From Elmis aenea (taxonomy: Eukaryota; Arthropoda; Insecta; Coleoptera; Elmidae): a DNA stretch of 64,000 bases. The stretch covers positions 58,473,415 through 58,537,414 of the forward strand of contig OX393578.1 of NCBI GenBank assembly GCA_947652605.1, written 5' to 3'. The position numbers and the translations under genes are program-made. The notes below the pieces were generated by a model. The model ran no database searches and was not told the origin of the DNA. It worked only from the letters and a program-made list of their open reading frames with translations. Every line of letters begins with the position of its first letter. Positions within the stretch are counted from its first letter, which is position 1. Below, piece after piece: positions 19,411-31,275 of this stretch.

Positions 19411-22242
19411 TCCTCACAATAATTTTAAAATGTCCTTAAAATTAGAAGAAGCCTAGGAGTGGAAGATATATGGAGAAAGAGACGGGAGACGAACCAAATA
19501 AAATAACTGAGAATTATACATCCTTTTCTAATTTACACAAATAAAATTATTCAGTAAGTAACATTGGCAGTTTCAGTTCTGTGGTAAGGCTACAACAGTG
19601 AAACTAAATAAAGAAAATATTGATACGCAGAACCAGAACTGTAAGAATTTTAGATGAAGCACTATTAGTAAGAGATCTATTGGTGTTTGTAATTTTTATC
19701 ACGTTTTACCAACAATTACGGTTTCCGAATGAACTGCGTACGGCCAGTGCATGGAAATGATCATTAAAAAAACCGGGAATAAGTTGAGATGATTGTATTT
19801 TACAGGAATACTTTCAACACGTCTATAGAACGCAAGTAAAAGTTGAAAAAAGTAATGAACATACAAAAATAATTATAAACTCATGAATTTAAAAATATGT
19901 AGTTCTTTGACCATTGTCATTCTTAACCGTTATATACTGAACTACGCGGAGTATTTTAGTCTTGATAGGAGTTTTTAGACGATTGTTATTTTTATTCCAA
20001 GTTGGGTGTGTATCTAACTTATTATTAAACAAGATTAAAAAATGGTCAAATTTCAAAAAGCGTGCATATTTTAAGTACCTCCTAAGTCTATGTCCATGTA
20101 AATAATACCATCGAATTTCGACCTCTCTGTAAGTAAGCAAAACAAATATAAACAATACTTTCTTCATACTACGTATGGCGAAAGTAAAAAGTGAGGGATG
20201 ACCTTTTTCTAGTCGAATTATTGATTTTAAAATGCTCTTAATGTAATAATTCAACACCTATTTCTTTAGAAGCAAGTGCAAACTAATTGCCATAAAATTT
20301 AACTCACTCAATTACTTAAAGATATTTTGTAGTTAATAATTACCCCTAATAATACGAGAAAATACTATTACGGTTTTGCTGTCTGACGTTTTGTAGAAAT
20401 AAATACTAATTTAATTAATTGTTTGAATGTTTTACGTGATTCTTCGATGTAAAATAAATAAGTTTTATTGTAAATGGCTTATTTGAAAACTGGTCGAATG
20501 TTTCCGATACAAGATCTTTAATTGAACTTATTTGTATAAACCCAATTTGTTTTTTTTTATATTCTTTCTGAGAAGCGTAAAATTAAAGTGGCTTTTTTTT
20601 AAATTAAATATTAAAAATTAAAAATTTTGAATACATTTTCAGAATTTTTGGTGCCTTTTAACATGGTTCAGTTAATTTTTTTAATAAAAACTATAATAGA
20701 GTAGGTACCTATTTAATTTCAGTTGTGGAAAATTATTTTTTTAAGTTTATTGAGGCCATAAAATATTTATTTTTGCCTCAATATGGTAACGTTTTAAAGA
20801 AGTGACTTAGAAAAAATAAACATTCTGTGTAAAAAATAAACGTTTTTACTAGCATTTTCACTACAATGTATGATGTATGCAAAAGCATCTTAACGTTACC
20901 CAAAAATAAATTTTACATCCTCTGTTTAGCTTTTAAGATATTTGTGTTAAAAAAAATCTAGCATTTTTTGCAAAGTTTGCAAAAATTTTTCAACATGGTT
21001 ATTTTCAAACGCCAGTCAATATTTTGTGTAATCTGTACGATTTTGTGAATTTTATTTTAATCGACAATCCAGGTTTTCCAACAACAAAGTTATCTATATA
21101 AAGCAGTTGATAAAATTTTCAAAAGTAAGTTACCGGAAATCGTGTTCAAAGAATACTATTTTAAGCATTAGAAGACCACGAGATTATGTAAAACCGTCTT
21201 TTTCTAGATATTTTTTGCTACCTATTATTTAAACGTGCATTAACGTTGATGATCAGCTTCATTGGCATTTAATGATTTAATTAAGCTTCCAGCTACAGAG
21301 GAATTCTCAAGTGTTAAGTAACCACTAGGAAAACCTCTGAGAACGTTGTCAACCATTGGATATCCTAAAAGAGGTGTGGCTTGGAGATGTTCCAGCATCT
21401 ACACGACTGGTCCAGAGTTCCCTACATCTCTCTTCGAGCAAATCAGAATCATCTTACTAAGCTGCAAGTGCATGCTGCATCGTATAGTTCCCCTACCCTC
21501 AAATACTACGCATTCAGAAAAAGTGATTCGAATTTCGTTCTGACCTAAACAAAATTTGTTGAAGATTTTAAACACAGATTTTATGTTAATCAAACAATTT
21601 TAACTGGATATATACAGAATTTTATTTGTAAATCCTTCGCGTTTCAGAACCATTTAAATACTTTTTGAAAAACATATGTAGCTAATGTTCCAGGTGATTT
21701 TTTTTTGTAGCTCTATTGGGTGGGAATAATCTAAACAAGGTAGAATATTTCTCCTTGTGTACCTTTAACGTATTCTTAGTGTGTACTCAGTGACACTTTT
21801 GTTTTATTTCCATGTAATAAAACGAGATTTTATAGAAATGCACACTTAAACTAGTACGTTTCCAGCATATTTCGTTTGCAATTTATATTCCTGCAGTTAT
21901 CTACGATAATCCATACGAGTCTTGCCAAAAATAAGACACTGATGAATGCTATTCATTTTGGATTATTAACCTACATTTAAATTTAGTTTTTGTACCAAAA
22001 AACTGTTGAATAAATCGATCTTTTACTGCATGTATAATGAAGTGCAGCGTGGCGTGAAGAGGCTTAAAATGATTTAAATATTGTTGATTTCATGCACATC
22101 ACCAATAATATTTTACTGAAAATGTTATAAGCAAGGTATGCCAATGAAAAAAGTATTAAAAGTGCTGTTTAAAATTTGTTGCACAGAATTCAAACAAGAA
22201 AGTCCTAAATAAGTTAAGTAAGTCTTTTTTAATCTTTTACAG
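19411..22242. other. Long stretch without a recognised gene
   Basis: AT-rich. Open frames at 19889-20257 (minus), 21346-21543 (plus) and 21399-21593 (minus) have no recognisable domain. On the minus strand from about 20130 a sequence (GAGAGGTCGAAATTCGATGG) resembles a decayed terminal arm of the CAGGGTGGTCC foldback family. Nothing else is supported. Confidence 0.35.
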
Positions 22243-22388
22243 CACGGGTTCTAAACCAGGGGTCCATGGATCCCCAAGGGGCACGTGACACTTCTACCGG
22301 GAGCACGTGTCCAAGTAAAATGATCGGAAAAATGTATTGGTTGAAAGCAAGAACCAACAATTTTCGCACTAAATATTTTTTACACTGT

Positions 22389-23220
22389 ATGTTTAGCTAA
22401 CATAGTCAAAGCCGTTTTTGTCAACTTTAGCAAAAGACGCCCAAGCGTCGGTACCTCTTTTGCAATATATACATCATTTATGGATTATAAATTATAACAT
22501 TAACACCATAAGACAACACCCCGTATAAGATACAATAATTAGAAAATTATTAAAGTCATGGTTCTAAAATTACCTGGGCATGTTTAGTTAACATAGTCAA
22601 AGCCGTTTTTGTCAATTTTAGCAAAAGACGCCCAAGCGTCGGTACAATTTTTGCAATATATACCGCACATATGGATGATTACTTTAATACCGTAAGACAA
22701 CGCCCCGTATAAGATACGATAATTAGAAACTTATTAAAGTCATGGTTGTAAAATGACTTGCGTATGTTAAGCTAACATATTCGAAGCCGTTTATGTCAAT
22801 TTTAGCAAAAGACGCCCAAGCGTCGGTACAATTTTTGCAATATATACCGCATATATGGATGATTACTTTAATACCGTAAGACAACGCCCCGTATAAGATA
22901 CAATAATTAGAAAATTATTAAAGTCATGGTTCTAAAATTACCTGGGCATGTTTAGTTAACATAGTCAAAGCCGTTTTTGTCAATTTCAGCAAAAGACGCC
23001 CAAGCGTCGGTACAATTTTTGCAATATATACCGCATATATGGATGATTACTTTAATACCGTAAGACAACGCCCCGTATAAGATACAATAATTAGAAACTT
23101 ATTAAAGTCATGGTTGTAAAATGACTTGCGTATGTTAAGCTAACATATTCGAAGCCGTTTATGTCAATTTTAGCAAAAGACGCCCAAGCGTCGGTACCTC
23201 TTTTGCAATATATAGGTATA
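22389..23220. repeat. Satellite array, about 184-bp units
   Basis: Five units start at 22389, 22580, 22764, 22948 and 23132, spaced 191, 184, 184 and 184 bp. Each contains GCAAAAGACGCCCAAGCGTC, with a small hairpin GACGC-CCAA-GCGTC. Units 2 and 4 share variants (TTTAGTTAACATAGTC, CCTGGGC). Units 3 and 5 share others (TTAAGCTAACATATTCGAAG). The array therefore has a 368-bp higher-order period. Confidence 0.85.
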
Positions 23221-23446
23221 GTATATCCCATATAAGACTTCTCATATCGGCTTAAGCAGTTGGAACAACCCACGTACACAATCTTGGATTATAAACCTTA
23301 AATGATTTGTATGGCACAACACCTAAAATCATAATCGCATACCACATCTTCCTAATTGCTTTTCTTTGAGCATAATGACCATAATGCTGCAGTTCTAAAC
23401 AAGTTCTCGCTAAAAGCTTATTACCTTATATATGCTATAATAGATT

Positions 23447-23646
23447 NNNNNNNNNNNNNNNNNNNNNNNNNNNNNNNNNNNNNNNNNNNNNNNNNNNNNN
23501 NNNNNNNNNNNNNNNNNNNNNNNNNNNNNNNNNNNNNNNNNNNNNNNNNNNNNNNNNNNNNNNNNNNNNNNNNNNNNNNNNNNNNNNNNNNNNNNNNNNN
23601 NNNNNNNNNNNNNNNNNNNNNNNNNNNNNNNNNNNNNNNNNNNNNN
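23447..23646. other. Assembly gap, 200 N
   Basis: Exactly 200 N, a conventional placeholder length. The 18-nt sequence just before it (23429-23446) is repeated at 26120-26137. Confidence 0.99.
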
Positions 23647-23829
23647 CTTTCAGTACTAACAGTTCAGCTTATTTGTTTTGGTATTTGTTTTCTGGACAAG
23701 AAAATGTTAATAAAAATGTAATTGCAATAAAAATTTTGAAAAATAACTCAGAATTGTACAAAATGTAATATCAATACAAATAAAACAGGCCAACATTTCA
23801 GAACTTTGTGAAGGTTATTTTAAATTTTG

Positions 23830-26119
23830 ATGGGTGACAATAATCTACATGTGTTGTATGGGTAACTTTGTTATTACAAGAGTAACAAAGTCGGTTAAAT
23901 TAGCAAAGTTGGGCAGAATTTCAAGACGAATTTAATGCCATTTTGACATTTGGTCTACACCTTCAACTTTTTTAAATATTTTGAAAAAACCAAAAACAGA
24001 CGATTTTTTCAATGGTAAATAATTCCACAGCCACCTATGTTAAAACCAAAGTGTGAATTGATTCCTTTAGATATTTTTACGTAGAATTAGAAAAAAATAT
24101 TTAAAAAGTCATAGCTCACTCGATTTTCGAGATATAAGCCAAACTTGACTTTTTTTAAATGGCAACCATAGTTGGCTATGGGTTCATTAAATAGCTTATT
24201 TTCTTCTGATTTCAAAAATGTATGGGTTGTCATATCTATTTCCATTAGTTTTCTTACAATTTGCAAAAACCGAAATTATTACTAAATAGTATAAGGGTGC
24301 CTTGGAATTGGACAAGAATGTCATGTTTTCTTGCTTTATATCTAATCATCAGAAACAATTGAAATTACTAGTAAAATAATTTAATTGAACAATAACAAAT
24401 AAAATACTTCGTGGCTAATATTAATAAACTACTAACATAATAATTAATGACTAAAATTAAATTAAAAATTATAATAATGCTTCAAAGTGGCCACCATTTT
24501 CTTGAACACACAGTTGACACCGTTTTAATATTTCACTTTGCACTTTTAGTAAAGTATTATGTCTGATTTCTGCTACAGCTGCTCTTATGTTGGTTTTCAG
24601 GTGATCAACACTATGGGGCTTTTCTTTATAAACTTTATCTTTAATAGTTCCCCCCATAGAAAAAAATCAAGAGGCGTTAGGTCCGGAGACTGGGAGGCCA
24701 TGCAATGGGACCTCTGTTACCTATCCAGTTAGGAAATTTTTCTAATAAATAGTTTGATACTATTTGTGCATTGTGAGCTGGTGCTCCATCATGCTGAAAG
24801 TAATTCAAATTTTGATCAAGTTCAATGGAAGATCGTCCAACATTTCTTCCAATTGATTTTGTAAAAATAACAAATAGCGCTCTGAATTTAAATTTTCCTC
24901 ATAAAAATAAGGACCGAGTATTTTTGTACCAAGAATGGCACACCAAACATTGATACTAAAAACATGTTGATCACGTCTTTCAACCGTTAAGTGTGGATTT
25001 TCCCTCGCCCAGTAAATATGATTTTTTCTATTAAATAATCCATTGTTTGTAAATTTTGCCTCGTCAGTAAATAAAATTGATTGAGAAAAGAGTTCGTGTC
25101 TTCGACTTTCTTCTACGAACCATGTAGCATAGTTTAATCTTCTATCCAAATCTGTTGGGTACAACGTATTTCCAATATGATGATGATAAGGATTAAAATT
25201 ATTTTGTTTTAAAATTATTCTTGCTTGTTCTCTGGATACGTTACACTCAAGTCCGATTTCTCGTACAGATGCAGTTGGTTTAAAAGTATTGTATGCCAAA
25301 ACAAGTACCTCTGTATCTTCATTAAAATTTATTTTGGCATCTTTTGGTTTAGAAAATGATCCATACTGTTTTAAATTAGCTTCGAGTTTTGCAAACAATC
25401 TTTTATCTGGCTGCCTTCTTTCCATGTATGTTAGTAGATATAATTCCGATGCTGCGTTTACATCACGATTACAACTGTAGTAGCAAAATAACATATCATT
25501 TTTTTCTTCCCTCGAATAAGCCATATTTTTTATTTTTTTAAACTTTTATCACAATTACTTAACACATTCACATCAGTAATTAGCAGCAAAACAGAACTTA
25601 GTTTGACAACTAATTTAAAAAAAACAAAAAATGCTCTCCAGTTCCAAGGCACTCACATACTATTTAGTAATAATTTCGGTTTTTGCAAATTGTAAGAAAA
25701 CTAATGGAAATAGATATGACAACCCATACATTTTTGAAATCAGAAGAAAATAAGCTATTTAATGAACCCATAGCCAACTATGGTTGCCATTTAAAAAAAG
25801 TCAAGTTTGGCTTATATCTCGAAAATCGAGTGAGCTATGACTTTTTAAATATTTTTTTCTAATTCTACGTAAAAATATCTAAAGGAATCAATTCACACTT
25901 TGGTTTTAACATAGGTGGCTGTGGAATTATTTACCATTGAAAAAATCGTCTGTTTTTGGTTTTTTCAAAATATTTAAAAAAGTTGAAGGTGTAGACCAAA
26001 TGTCAAAATGGCATTAAATTCGTCTTGAAATTCTGCCCAACTTTGCTAATTTAACCGACTTTGTTACTCTTGTAATAACAAAGTTACCCATACAACACAT
26101 GTAGATTATTGTCACCCTG
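23830..26119. mobile_element. Long-TIR DNA transposon with DUF4817/DDE transposase
   Basis: Terminal inverted repeats of about 480 bp (23830 to about 24310 and 25637-26119) are nearly identical. The right end is TTGTCACCCTG followed by TA; the left CAGGGTG has decayed to GATGGGTG. Both arms carry AGTTGGCTAT about 340 nt from the end. A nearly full-length transposase gene lies between them. This is the best-preserved member of the CAGGGTG group in the window and a model for its parents. Confidence 0.85.
24469..25524 (-). pseudogene. DUF4817/IS630-mariner-type transposase, two frameshifts
   Basis: The frame starts at ATG 25522-25524 with MAYSREEKNDMLF. The DUF4817 helix-turn-helix covers residues 1-60. 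A second helix-turn-helix (SVREIGLECNVSREQARIIL) lies at about 110-130, followed by the DDE_3 core. The first catalytic Asp is in ILFTDEAKF. A one-base shift near 24815 leaves LDQNLNYFQHDGAPAH (second Asp) in another frame. A one-base loss near 24690 separates this from SPDLTPLDFFLWG (third Asp). The C-terminus runs to QENGGHFEALL and a stop at about 24469. Spacing between the second and third Asp is about 35 residues, as in IS630/Tc1/mariner enzymes. It cuts and pastes TA-flanked DNA. With only two single-base lesions and all catalytic residues present, it died recently, or the lesions are assembly errors beside the gap. Confidence 0.85.
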
Positions 26120-26137
26120 TATATGCTATAATAGATT

Positions 26138-27075
26138 TTAAATTATAATTGTTTACAAGCAAAAACTTTTGGGAAACACTGATACAGATATTAATTTTCT
26201 TTTATCTAAGAACCCAAATTAAACCCTATTGAACCTAAAATTAGGGATCAAATTTCGACTGCTTGCAATAATCTTCATGAATCCGCCTTCAATTAGATTA
26301 CAACTTTCATTGGCGTAGACTGAATTGTAAACACAAATAATATTTAAAGAAAGAGACGGAGATTGTGCATTTGTTTCGTTTAGTTCTACCTCTTCTTAAT
26401 CCGCTGTGAGCAATTTTAAAAGGAATATACTATACCAGATATACGGATGATAACATTAATACCGTGAGACAGGTGTTCTATAAGGGGTCCATAGGCCTCC
26501 AAGGGGGACGTAAAGCTTTTACAGGGCTTTAAATACAATCAGTGGGGTACGCAAGGGGGGATTAGGGGGATAAATTCTCCCCGAAAATTTAAAAACAACT
26601 AAAATTATAATTACCGCATTTCCAAACATAAAATATATTAAATGTTTGTATATTTTACTTATAAATGCTATTTCTGGGTAGATGTTTGACCATAAAAATT
26701 TAAAAAAAAATTGCCCCTGCCCCCCCCCCCGCACTTCTTTCTTACAACTCACTTTTTGTGTCTAGCCCTCCTAGGTCATTTTCTAATTTTACCATTACCA
26801 TGCTCCGTTTAAAATTAGTTGGTATTATTTTTGCAAATTAAAACAATACCCCCCCCACTGAAATATTGTTCTGCGTACACCACTGAATACAATGACCGAA
26901 ACAATTTATTGATAGAAAGCATGAATCAACAATTTTCGTAGGTACTTAATATATTTTACTTTGTATGTTCTACGCATAAATAAAGTTCATTTGAAATGGA
27001 CTAATTTACAGGTAAATGACGCTTCACAGTGTGGCCAAGGGGTACATTGATGAAAACTGGTTCAGAACCGCTGCG
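26138..27075. repeat. Diverged satellite unit and copies of flanking repeat
   Basis: Around 26420-26482 the sequence GATAACATTAATACCGTGAG aligns to part of the 184-bp satellite unit. 26483-26530 and 26880-26960 align to the sequence just left of the array (22258-22390), split by unrelated DNA that includes a C12 run at 26720. No gene is seen. Confidence 0.5.
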
Positions 27076-27083
27076 CTTTACAG

Positions 27084-27779
27084 CTTTGCACAAGTCTCAC
27101 CTTTATTGTAATTATTTCGAGAATTTAGAATTTTATTGCATTTACCAGGCTCAAATCATATCAAAGAAATTTATTGACACAAACTCAGAAGTTGACACTA
27201 TGGAAAAACCAACCACTGACTAACAAATCAGCCCTACCCATGATAAAATCACATATTCGACGAACTAGCCCCCATGTATGTTAAAATATTTCTTACACAC
27301 AAAGCTTTTTCCAAATTCGCAAAACCGTTAAGTTACAAGAAAGTTATTTTCCGGGTATTAAGACCGTATGCACGCACTATTCTGAGTTTTCCGGGTAATT
27401 TTTAAAATGATGTATAGGTTTTCCGCCTTCTTAAGTTACATGTACTCCGCCGCTAAAATACGTGCATACAACTAATGAATTTGGTATCGACGTATGAAGA
27501 ATTAGTAACGGTGTCGTTAGTGTAATGATTTTTAAACTGGAATCATCTATTACGAATCGTAATTGTATTTAGGTCAACACACAATATGCGTAGCTAAAAT
27601 ATTTGCATCTATTTATTTGTTTCGGGTTATAGTTGACGAATGTATTACGCTGTTTTAGAATCTTAAACTGAATCGAATTTAAGCTATGTATTAAATTATT
27701 TTAAACGTAACATTAAAAAAAAAAATTTAAGAAAAGTACTGACGAAGAAAAGAAAGGAGTAGTTTTTATTAAACAAATA
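27084..27779. other. No recognised feature
   Basis: No coding region, repeat or element can be supported here. Confidence 0.35.
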
Positions 27780-28610
27780 TAGGGTGTCCCAGATTACATT
27801 TCCAGCATGGGGATCTCGCTTACTACAAGAGATACAGGTTGGTTTAAATTAGACGAATTATTCCTTAGTATGAGAGGAGCCACAATCGATTTATTAAAGT
27901 ACAAAATTCCTCATGCTTAAGATGTTATAGCAAAAAATATGAAAATGTTGAATTTCTTTTTTCTCTCATAACTTTTTTGTCTTAAACGTTAGAACAATTT
28001 TGTTTGTACTTTCTTAAGGTACTTTTTAATGGAAAATGTTACTGTTATTTTAGAATTTTTTAAATACCTACCATTTTTGAGATATTATCCCTAATTTAAT
28101 TTTTTCTTATGGGCCGCAAAGTTGGCTATGGAATAGTTAAATGTGCTTTTTCTGTCTCTTTTAAATGAGATATTACTTGCTATATCTATTTTTATAAATA
28201 AGTCACAAAAAGAAGAAAAATCGTATTTTCCCCATCACTTGTCAAGCTATCTATGAAAATAAAAACAAAAAACAACCCTTAAGAAAAAATGAAATTAGGG
28301 GTAATACCTCGAAAATGGTAGGTGTTTAAAAAAAATCTAGAATGACAGTTACATTCTCCATTAAAAAGTGCCTTAAGAAAGTACAAATAAAATTGTTCTA
28401 ACGTTTAAGACAAAACAGTTTTGAGAGAAAAAAGAAATTCGAAATTTTCATATTTTTTGCTATAACATCTGAAGCATGAGGAATTTTGTACTTTTAAAAA
28501 TCGATTGTGGCTCCTCTCATACTAAGGAATAACTCATCTAATTTAAACAAACCTGTATCTCTTATAATAAGCGAGATTCCCATGCTGGAAATGTAATGTG
28601 GGACACCCTG
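27780..28610. mobile_element. TAGGGTGTCCC foldback element
   Basis: The left end is TAGGGTGTCCCAGATTACAT (C-to-T change at the first base); the right is the inverse ATGTAATGTGGGACACCCTG. The arms pair over about 400 bp around a centre near 28195 (for example GAGAGGAGCCACAATCGATT and its inverse). AGTTGGCTAT is 340 nt from the left end. No coding relic. Confidence 0.8.
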
Positions 28611-28633
28611 CATGCAAATTAATTATTTATATA

Positions 28634-28870
28634 CAGGGTTTGACTGAGAGTACCGTACCTAGGACTTTACAATACAAAATTAAATATCTGCAAATATTGG
28701 CTCTCCTGATTATTTTACGAGTAAAGTGTAAATATAGAAGTTGTTCAGAACCGAAAACTACGTAAGATTCTTCACTTCCATTTTCAATTTGGTTAGCTTT
28801 TCCGCTTCCCTTAGACAAACTTTAAAAAATATCTCGGTATTTCAGACTTTTATAAGCAGTTTTCACTCTT
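28634..28870. repeat. Foldback arm, directly repeated at 29840-30070
   Basis: TA plus CAGGGTTTGACTGAGAGTAC opens this arm. From 28655 on, it matches 29840-30070 in direct orientation (GCAAATATTGGCTC, ACTACGTAAGATTCTTCACTT). 28871-29839 shows nothing recognisable except a hAT-like single end near 29490-29512 (inverse CAGCGTTTCCAAATTGGG). Confidence 0.55.
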
Positions 28871-30061
28871 CTACTGTAATTTGAAATTTTTATTACATAA
28901 ATATGAAATAGGAGATGAGTAAGCCCCATTAAATATTGCAGGAGGGTACGTTTATTGTGATCTTAATTTTAATACGGATTCAAATGAATTTTCCAAGAAA
29001 CTTTTCAAAGTTAATTCACTCATTTTAGTAATTATCTTAGTCAACATGTCCTTCGTTAAGGACAATACTTAACAAAAAGTAGCTTCATGCATAAGTTAGT
29101 AGTTTTTGAAACTGTTTGAATCACAATTCCGAAAAAAAACTTTCAAAGATTATCAATTACTTTCGGAAATAATTAAAAATAAACATGGCACAAAATTTTG
29201 TTTTCAATATTGAACTCGCCAATCAAGAATTAAAGTGTAAGTACAATTACACACTAATATGTATAACCATTAAATTTCAAGACTGCTTGAAAATTTGTGT
29301 TAAACTGTTTTTAATGCTTTTCTTGGAAGCTATTAATGTTCATAATAAATTAATTTCCGGGTTGTACCGGAATGCATATTTTTAATCGTCTCATACTAAG
29401 TACAAGTAGGTAATTAAAATGATCGATTTTTTGATCATCTTCCAACGGAACCCCTTTCTTCTGCTTCGCGGAACCCTGGGGTTCTGTGAAACCCAATTTG
29501 GAAACGCTGCTTTTTGCCCCCCTTTATATTTAATTATAAATTATTTTTTTTTAAATACAATTTTTGACAGTGAGTAATTTTTGCAGGTATTTATTTGTCA
29601 CATAAAAATTTAAATTCAAAAAAAAAAACAGTAACATAACAAAATCAAATCAATAAGTAGGAGGTAGGTATTTTTTTAACTAAAAAAAAAAACAATATTT
29701 TTAAAAAATTAATAGAAAAAACTAAACACAAAATATTTTACTGCTTGCGGAGGAACTGTTTCGCAGGGAATATCTTAATTATTATATGCAACGACAAACT
29801 GTTATTCTATACACTTGACAGAAAATATTGTACAAAGGACTAACCATGCAAAATAAAATATTTGCAAATATTGGCTCCCCTGATTATTTTACGACAAAAG
29901 TGTAAACATAAGAGTTTTTCATAATCAAAAACTACGTAAGATTCTTCACTTGCATTTTTAATTTGGTTAGCATTTTCGCTTCCATGCGTTAACATCAGCA
30001 AATTGGTACCATTTTTTATGAGCATTTTTCACTTTTCTACAGTTATTTGAAATTTTTATTA

Positions 30062-30412
30062 AAAGCCAACTATGGGTGCTCTTTAAAAAAATACAACTAA
30101 GTCACAACCCGAATTTCGATTTTTTTTTTTTTTGGAAAACTGTCCACGCTACTGCATTCCTATCAAAAAAGTGCCTGTAGAACGTCAAAATTATTTTTGT
30201 TTATTTTCATAAACAAGCGAAATATAGTCATAAAACGAAAAGTCGAAAAATCGAGTTATCGGCGATAACTCGAAAACAAAAGACGATAACCAATTTTAGT
30301 TTTCACCATTAACTTTTTCTCGGAAAATAGATGGAGGATGCGAGGTCCGTTTTTCGATACCTCATTTAGTTACCGATATTCCCTATGAAAACAACGAAAT
30401 TTGCCCACCCTG
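30062..30412. mobile_element. Solo right arm of a CAGGGTGGGC foldback
   Basis: The arm ends TTTGCCCACCCTG followed by TA. It carries AAAGCCAACT (inverse of AGTTGGCTAT with one change) 341 nt from the end. 30180-30320 is repeated inverted at about 61195-61320 in the foldback there (CGAAAAGTCGAAAAATCGAG and its inverse). Confidence 0.65.
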
Positions 30413-31230
30413 TACATTTACAAATAAAACAATTCAGATGTACATATTGTTGGCACACAACACTGCATGCAGCAAATTGAATCTTAACGATGCGCAATTC
30501 GATTTTAATGACCCACGGACGTAATCCAACCGCACTAGCGGCTTTTATCAATCATAGCCTCGGGTTTTCTGTATAATAAATAGTTATAGATAAAAGTGTT
30601 ACCTCCTGGTCACTCCATACGTGACAGCCGAATATTTAGTATGTCGTTCTTATTGTTCGCGCACATTAATATTCAATAAACATTGGTCGTAAGATGTTTT
30701 TGGCGCATCTCCAAACTGAAAGGCCAGATTGGAATGTAACGGGAGAGGTCCGCGTATGATGTCTCTGTAAGGACTAGGACACTCGATGAATGCTAATGCA
30801 GCTCTCAATTCTTATGGAGTTCAAAACTTCACAGTACATTGTTCTGTCTTCTCGCGTTTGTTTCGAAATCGGTTTCAATATTCAGCACTTAATACGGCAT
30901 TGCGTATGTTCGTCTCTGTCTACAGTTCAGTGGCGTAAATTTGTCCTCCCACCATTGGTCCAACCATATAGTTTAATTGGATAGGGATTTTTTTTTTAAA
31001 TCTCTTTCTGATCCCAACAGAGTGCCCATAGCAGGTGCGATAGCAATGACTTAAATCCAGGGCCAGATCTAGGGGGGCGCGAGCAGGGCAACAGCGCAGA
31101 GAGGCAAATTTGGGGGGCGGCAAAATTGGTACAAAGAGAAAATTAAAATCAATTAAAATCAACAACAAATCAGAGTATACATAAATACATCAGATTATTA
31201 GTGTAAAGGGTGGCCTATTTTCGATGCCTA
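30413..31230. other. No gene recognised; stray hAT-like ends
   Basis: Single sequences resembling hAT termini occur (CAGTGGCGTAAATTTG at about 30928 and CAGGGCCAGATCTAGG at about 31059) but no matching partners are found. Short open frames have no recognisable content. Confidence 0.3.
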
Positions 31231-31275
31231 TACAGGGTATCTCTTTTCTTACCAGGATAAAAAAAAAACTAAGTA

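Larger units (their letters stand above)
22243..27075. mobile_element. Possible hAT-like composite around the satellite and gap
   Basis: The left end CACGGGTTCTAAACCAG (22243) and the inverse of the right end CGCAGCGGTTCTGAACCAG (27057-27075) are similar. They are flanked by near-identical 8-mers, TTTTACAG (22235-22242) and CTTTACAG (27076-27083). A shared internal stretch (GGGGTCCATGGATCCCC-like) occurs near both ends (22260 and 26485). This would enclose the satellite array, the gap and the transposon at 23830-26119. The gap and the decayed ends make this tentative. Confidence 0.35.

Noticed and set aside
19889..20257. 122-codon minus-strand open frame
   Set aside because: It overlaps what looks like a decayed foldback arm, has no recognisable domain and has the composition of the surrounding AT-rich DNA.
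30928..31078. hAT element bounded by CAGTGGCGTAAATT and CAGGGCCAGATCTAGG
   Set aside because: The two sequences are in the same orientation, do not match each other and have no 8-bp duplication.
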